Source of the DNA: SOKG01 sp964502665
GTDB taxonomy: Bacteria > Chloroflexota > Dehalococcoidia > SZUA-161
Direction of reading: 5' to 3'
Assembly (NCBI GenBank): GCA_964502665.1
Contig: CAZCXP010000100.1
Span: 1-9,467, forward strand
Length of the DNA stretch: 9,467 nucleotides
A program made the translations under genes and the position numbers. Positions 6,611 through 9,467 of the stretch are shown here, one piece after another. The notes beneath the pieces are model-generated. The model had not been told where the DNA came from. It ran no database searches and worked only from the letters and a program-made list of their open reading frames with translations. Each line of letters opens with the position of its first letter. The first letter of the stretch is position 1.

Positions 6611-8032
6611 CTAGAATCGTACCGGCTTACATTTCCACCAGTAGCTGTGAACTCCTCCCACGTAGTGCATCCACCTGAACGTCATCTCCACATCCGTGCC
6701 CTCCTTGGTCTCCTCGGGCTCACGGTCAGTCAGGTTGCACGTAATCCTTCCCCCGCCCTCGAAGTCAACCACTGCCACGGTGATTGGCGGGACTTCAGTG
6801 ATGGCCAGATGATCATGGGAGAAGCTGGTGAGCTTCCCCTTCTTGTCAGCAAAGGAGTACGGTTCGTACTGGTCAACAGCCTGGCACACCAAGCACACCC
6901 TCTGCGCCGGGTACTGAGGGGTGCCACACTTCTTGCACTTGGAGCCATAGAGAGGAAGCCCCCACTCCCGATCTCTCCATAGCGCTGACAGGGATATAGT
7001 TGGCCGATCAGGGCGAGACTGAGGCTCCATATACATAAGCCTGCGCCAGAGTATATACTGCTGGTAATTCGCCATCATGCGTTTCGACGCCAGATGATTC
7101 TTGATACCGCCACGGTCCCGTACATTCTCTATCTGCCCGTTGAGCTTGAAGATCAAGGCATCACAGCCATCGCCGTAGCCGCCAACAAGGATTCTATCCC
7201 CCTCCTTGGTCTCCTCCAGCGCCGCCACCAGCAGCATTAGCGGCATAGCGGTACCGGTAAGGCCTGTAATCATGAACATGGGGTCCTGAACCTGGGCGGG
7301 GTCGAATTTCAGTATCTTCGCGGCTGCGTTCACGTGCCTGGGGTCATCGGTGTAACAAGCAAACCTTGCGATGTCTTGCGGCTTGAGGTCACATTTGTTC
7401 ATAGCAGCCGTAACTGCCTCCGGGACTATGCGGGTATATCCTCCTTCACGTACGAACCGCTCTTCGTAGGAGCGAACGAAGGTATCCCTGTCCGACCTCC
7501 AGGTATCCATGAAGTCCTCGGATATCGTATGGCCCCCCACAAACTCGGCGGCCACCGCGTCATTGCTGATCAGTACAGCACCAGCCCCATCGCCGAAGAA
7601 CATCTCATTCAGCCCGTTGGCGCCCCCCAAGCGTAGATCGGCAGCGGTTACCAAGACATTCCTGGCCGATCCTGCCTTGACGGCATCAATTGCCGCTCTC
7701 AGGGCGATTGTCCCCGCTCTCACCGAACCCCCGAAATCCGCCGTAAGTATGTCTCTCCGCAGAGCCATCCCCCCGGCTATGATTGTTGATGCCTGCTTCT
7801 CTTTATAGGGAGAGGTAGTCGAAGCAAAGAACAGGCCGTCAATCTCCTGGCGGTCAATGCCGGTGGCGCAGTCCCAAGCAGCGGCAAGAGCCATGGTTAA
7901 GCTATCTTCGTCATAGTTAGCAACAGCTTTCTCACCGGGTACAGGGAAGGGGCTTCGCCATGCCTTTACGATCTCAGACCGATCCAGCCTGTACAGCGGT
8001 ATGTAGGCACCATACGATCTGATCCCTACCAT
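6611..8032 (-). CDS. HMG-CoA synthase-like protein fused to Zn-ribbon/OB-fold DUF35 domain
   Basis: This 473-aa fusion has a thiolase-fold domain of the HMG-CoA synthase/KAS III group (about residues 1-310), a linker, and a DUF35 unit: a rubredoxin-like Zn ribbon with Cys366/369/380/383 (CxxC-x10-CxxC) and an OB fold to the end. Family blocks are seen: IRSYGAYIPLYR at the start, FGDGAGAVLI in the middle, and GLTGTAMPL with GDRILVGGYGDG near the end of the synthase part. The catalytic residues of HMG-CoA synthase seem absent: by my manual alignment the Glu is Thr72/Thr73, the nucleophilic Cys region reads FGGSVRAGT (100-108, Ser103/Val104), and the His is replaced near CYTDDPRH. A scaffold or CoA-shuttling role for the adjacent thiolase, or new chemistry, is more likely than HMG-CoA synthesis. 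A strong AAAGGAGG precedes the ATG by about 6 nt. Confidence 0.85.
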   Translation of the reverse strand: MVGIRSYGAYIPLYRLDRSEIVKAWRSPFPVPGEKAVANYDEDSLTMALAAAWDCATGIDRQEIDGLFFASTTSPYKEKQASTIIAGGMALRRDILTADFGGSVRAGTIALRAAIDAVKAGSARNVLVTAADLRLGGANGLNEMFFGDGAGAVLISNDAVAAEFVGGHTISEDFMDTWRSDRDTFVRSYEERFVREGGYTRIVPEAVTAAMNKCDLKPQDIARFACYTDDPRHVNAAAKILKFDPAQVQDPMFMITGLTGTAMPLMLLVAALEETKEGDRILVGGYGDGCDALIFKLNGQIENVRDRGGIKNHLASKRMMANYQQYILWRRLMYMEPQSRPDRPTISLSALWRDREWGLPLYGSKCKKCGTPQYPAQRVCLVCQAVDQYEPYSFADKKGKLTSFSHDHLAITEVPPITVAVVDFEGGGRITCNLTDREPEETKEGTDVEMTFRWMHYVGGVHSYWWKCKPVRF

Positions 8033-8044
8033 TTGTGCCTCCTT

Positions 8045-8098
8045 TCACAATCCTGGCCGCAGGAAATTATAGCACACAAGCTATTCGGTCACAATCCT
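8045..8098. repeat. Direct repeat TCACAATCCT flanking the promoter (possible operator)
   Basis: The 10-mer TCACAATCCT occurs at 8045-8054 and again at 8089-8098, start to start 44 bp (about four helical turns). The second copy covers the -35 box of the promoter read on the - strand; the first lies between the expected transcription start and the ribosome site. A partial inverted copy (ATTGTG) is at 8184-8189. This layout suits a looping or occluding repressor, but no regulator gene is in view. Confidence 0.4.
8066..8094 (-). promoter_or_regulatory. Sigma-70-type promoter of the HMGCS-like/thiolase operon
   Basis: On the - strand, a perfect extended -10 TGC-TATAAT (hexamer at 8066-8071) is preceded, after a 17-nt spacer, by TTGTGA at 8089-8094 (4 of 6 to the -35 consensus). 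Transcription would start near 8059, giving a leader of about 27 nt before the ATG at 8032. The geometry is good and the position fits the gene. Confidence 0.7.
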
Positions 8099-8237
8099 CA
8101 TGGCAGGGCCCTAGAGGTAGGCTGGTGCGGGTACTACTGCTCTGCTGTTACTATTTCCTATCTTCACTTAGGACGTTTAGGTGATTGTGCTCCATTAGAG
8201 GACAACTTAGACTTCTAGTGGTAGAAGCGCAGGCAAT

Positions 8238-8258
8238 AAGCCAGTTTCGGCCTGGCTT
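8238..8258. repeat. 7-bp inverted repeat in the divergent intergenic region
   Basis: AAGCCAG (8238-8244) and CTGGCTT (8252-8258) pair perfectly around a 7-nt loop. It lies between the two divergent genes, 54 nt before the + strand ATG at 8312. It may be an operator or leader hairpin; no further support is visible. Confidence 0.35.
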
Positions 8259-8311
8259 CCGACCCCTGGGCTTGGCCAGGAACAAGCCTACAAAAAGCCA
8301 GTGATACAATT

Positions 8312-8794
8312 ATGACCATCAAAGATGCAGTAGCTTCCTGTCTTGTAATTGCTCTGGGGATAATCCTGGTCGTACATTTCGCCTTGTTTTGGGTGTATGG
8401 CGGGGTATACATCTATGAGAGCAACAAGGTCATCTTGTTGCTGGAAACAGTAATGAGCATCGCTATTCTCGCTTTTGGAGTACAACGGCTGCTAACTTCT
8501 GCTAATGAGAGATACGAAGAAGGCCCCCTGGATATTCACCACGAGATGGGACAGGAGCAAGCCCCTGATGGAGCTCAGGGGCAAGCCCCCACAGAGCACG
8601 CTACCTCACCAAGCTTCCTTCAAGCAGGCAAAAAGGCAGCCACCCCAACTGCCACTGCAGCAGCAATGATGCCAGGAATGACTACCCTTTTGATTGACAG
8701 CAGTGCTGACTATATGGAGAACTGCTCTTTCAACGTGTCCGACCTTACTCCTGATGCCGAACGTGAACCTACCGCACACACAGACGCCGTCTAG
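8312..8794 (+). CDS. Hypothetical membrane protein with two N-terminal helices and a low-complexity tail
   Basis: I do not recognise this 160-aa protein. Residues about 8-33 (Leu/Ile/Val/Phe rich, with WVYGG at 27-31) and about 40-57 form two hydrophobic segments separated by a short YESNK turn, suggesting a helical hairpin in the membrane. From residue 62 on the chain is acidic, then rich in Gln, Ala, Pro, Thr and Met with no visible domain, and is probably disordered. There is no Shine-Dalgarno before the ATG, so the message may be leaderless or the start may be wrong; no better in-frame start is evident. It ends 6 nt before a perfect hairpin, which supports it being a real transcribed gene. 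An 8-bp inverted repeat (GCCCCTGA 8561-8568 with TCAGGGGC 8575-8582) lies inside the tail. The C-terminal half is less certain than the N-terminal half. Confidence 0.55.
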   Translation: MTIKDAVASCLVIALGIILVVHFALFWVYGGVYIYESNKVILLLETVMSIAILAFGVQRLLTSANERYEEGPLDIHHEMGQEQAPDGAQGQAPTEHATSPSFLQAGKKAATPTATAAAMMPGMTTLLIDSSADYMENCSFNVSDLTPDAEREPTAHTDAV

Positions 8795-8800
8795 ACAAAG

Positions 8801-8828
8801 AGGAAACCCTCCGAATGGAGGGTTTCCT
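8801..8828. terminator. 12-bp perfect hairpin between convergent genes, likely bidirectional terminator
   Basis: AGGAAACCCTCC (8801-8812), loop GAAT, and GGAGGGTTTCCT (8817-8828) pair perfectly. The hairpin starts 6 nt after the + strand stop and lies about 50 nt beyond the - strand stop at 8880. The T-run after the stem is short on the + strand; on the - strand CTTTGTCT follows. Confidence 0.75.
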
Positions 8829-8879
8829 TGCTATCGCGAAAGCTTACCCATCAAGCCCAGAATCTTTTCACTTCGGTTA

Positions 8880-9467
8880 CTAAGCCCCCTCCAGTTGTCC
8901 ACCCCCTCTTCTCCGTATTATCGCAAAGAGCAATAACGCTAAAGCGAACAACGCAGCGATTATTGCCAAAACGGCCCACCATTGGAACGCCGCTGCTGCC
9001 GCGGTAACGGTTAGAGTGAACGGATCGCTCGTCGCCCCATCAAAAGTTGCTGTTATCTCCGTAGTCCCCTCACTCTCGCCCGTGACCAGGCCTTCCGCGT
9101 TGATGGTTGCCACCTCGGTATCGGAGCTATTCCAGGTAGCCTGGCCGGTGATGTTGACAGCGCTGCCGTCAGGATACCTCGCCATGGCCGTAAACTGCAC
9201 GGCATCGCCAACCCCAATCGTGTTATCCTTAACAGTCAACTCGATTGTAAGTGTCGGCGTCGGTGTAGGCGTCGGCGTTGGTGTAGGTGCTGCCGTAGGC
9301 GTCGGCGTCGGTGTCGCCGTAGGCGTCGGTGTAGCTGTCGGCGTAGGCGTCGGCGTTGGTGTAGCTGCCGGCGTCGGCGCAGCAGTTGGAGGCAGACCTG
9401 GTGGTATGTAAACATAAGGTCGACTTGTCGGCGTAGGTGTAGGCGTTGGCGTAGGCGTAGGCGTAGG
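8880..9467 (-). CDS. Surface protein C-terminus: Thr-Pro linker, bacterial Ig-like (Big_2) domain, membrane anchor (5' truncated)
   Basis: The last 195 residues of a larger protein are visible; the frame stays open to the right edge, so the N terminus is missing. In order there is a Thr-Pro-rich stretch of about 70 residues interrupted by a short SRPYVYIPPGLPP segment, one bacterial Ig-like domain of the Big_2 type (from TIELTVKDN, through QATWNSSDTEVATINAEG and the GTTEITATF strand, to DPFTLTVTA), an Ala spacer, a single transmembrane helix starting at FQWWAVLAII, and a basic RRRGG tail. This order says extracellular Ig domain held at the cell surface by a C-terminal membrane anchor, with cytoplasmic stop-transfer arginines. 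The Thr-Pro part is a wall-spanning or spacer stalk, possibly glycosylated. The function of the missing part is unknown. A TTG at 9237-9239 is not the true start, because the coding continues upstream in frame. Confidence 0.85.
   Translation of the reverse strand, partial: PTPTPTPTPTPTPTSRPYVYIPPGLPPTAAPTPAATPTPTPTPTATPTPTATPTPTPTAAPTPTPTPTPTPTLTIELTVKDNTIGVGDAVQFTAMARYPDGSAVNITGQATWNSSDTEVATINAEGLVTGESEGTTEITATFDGATSDPFTLTVTAAAAAFQWWAVLAIIAALFALALLLFAIIRRRGGGQLEGA
9252..9467 (-). repeat. Degenerate 6-bp tandem repeat encoding the (Thr-Pro)n stalk
   Basis: On the + strand, GGCGTN/GGTGTN-type hexamers repeat from 9252 to the window edge, broken by about 60 nt of unrelated sequence near 9365-9425. 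Read on the - strand they give alternating Thr and Pro codons with some Ala. Third positions vary (ACA, ACG, CCT, CCG, CCA), so the amino-acid repeat is kept although the DNA has diverged. Such tracts can change length by slippage and are prone to assembly error. Confidence 0.9.

Noticed and set aside
6611..8032. Reading the thiolase/HMGCS-like pair as the start of a mevalonate pathway
   Set aside because: The apparent loss of the synthase catalytic residues and absence of any HMG-CoA reductase in the window make this weak.
9237..9239. TTG as start of the Ig-domain protein
   Set aside because: The frame continues upstream without a stop to the window edge as a Thr-Pro linker, and no signal peptide follows the TTG.
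9016..9411. 131-aa + strand frame ending in Gly-Val repeats
   Set aside because: It is the complement of the Thr-Pro repeat; the - strand frame gives a coherent Ig domain plus membrane anchor.

Overview
The window looks like a chromosomal segment of an anaerobic bacterium. The best guess is a Dehalococcoidia-type Chloroflexota or a similar strictly anaerobic subsurface lineage. This is inferred from gene content only: an uptake-type [NiFe] hydrogenase, Wood-Ljungdahl MetV/MetF, CoA-thioester genes that include an HMG-CoA-synthase-like/DUF35 fusion, and a surface protein with a long Thr-Pro linker. No rRNA, tRNA, CRISPR array, transposase or phage gene was seen.

Left block (1-2980, all + strand, gaps of 10-30 nt): the C-terminal half of a [NiFe] hydrogenase large subunit, cut by the window edge, with its cleavable C-terminal peptide. 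Its maturation endopeptidase follows, then the Cys-rich MetV subunit and the MetF methylenetetrahydrofolate reductase. The tight spacing suggests one transcript that pairs H2 oxidation with methyl-branch reduction of C1 units.

Middle block: a 247-nt intergenic region carries a candidate promoter and small inverted repeats. It leads into a three-gene + strand operon: a degenerate MaoC/FAS1-like hydratase subunit, a catalytically complete MaoC subunit, and a nitronate monooxygenase-family flavoprotein. The operon ends at a long perfect hairpin. On the other side of that hairpin, transcribed toward it from the - strand, is a two-gene operon. Its first gene is a 473-aa fusion of an HMG-CoA-synthase-like thiolase fold with a Zn-ribbon/OB-fold DUF35 domain. 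Its second gene is an SCP-x-type thiolase. The two operons together hold the parts of a CoA-thioester pathway (hydration, flavin step, carbon-carbon bond formation or cleavage). The most unusual point is that the HMG-CoA-synthase-like domain appears to lack the catalytic Glu/Cys/His of real HMG-CoA synthases.

Right block: a divergent promoter region (8033-8311), an unrecognised two-helix membrane protein on the + strand, a 12-bp perfect hairpin, and the C-terminal part of a - strand surface protein. That protein has a Thr-Pro linker, one bacterial Ig-like domain and a C-terminal membrane anchor, and it runs off the right edge.
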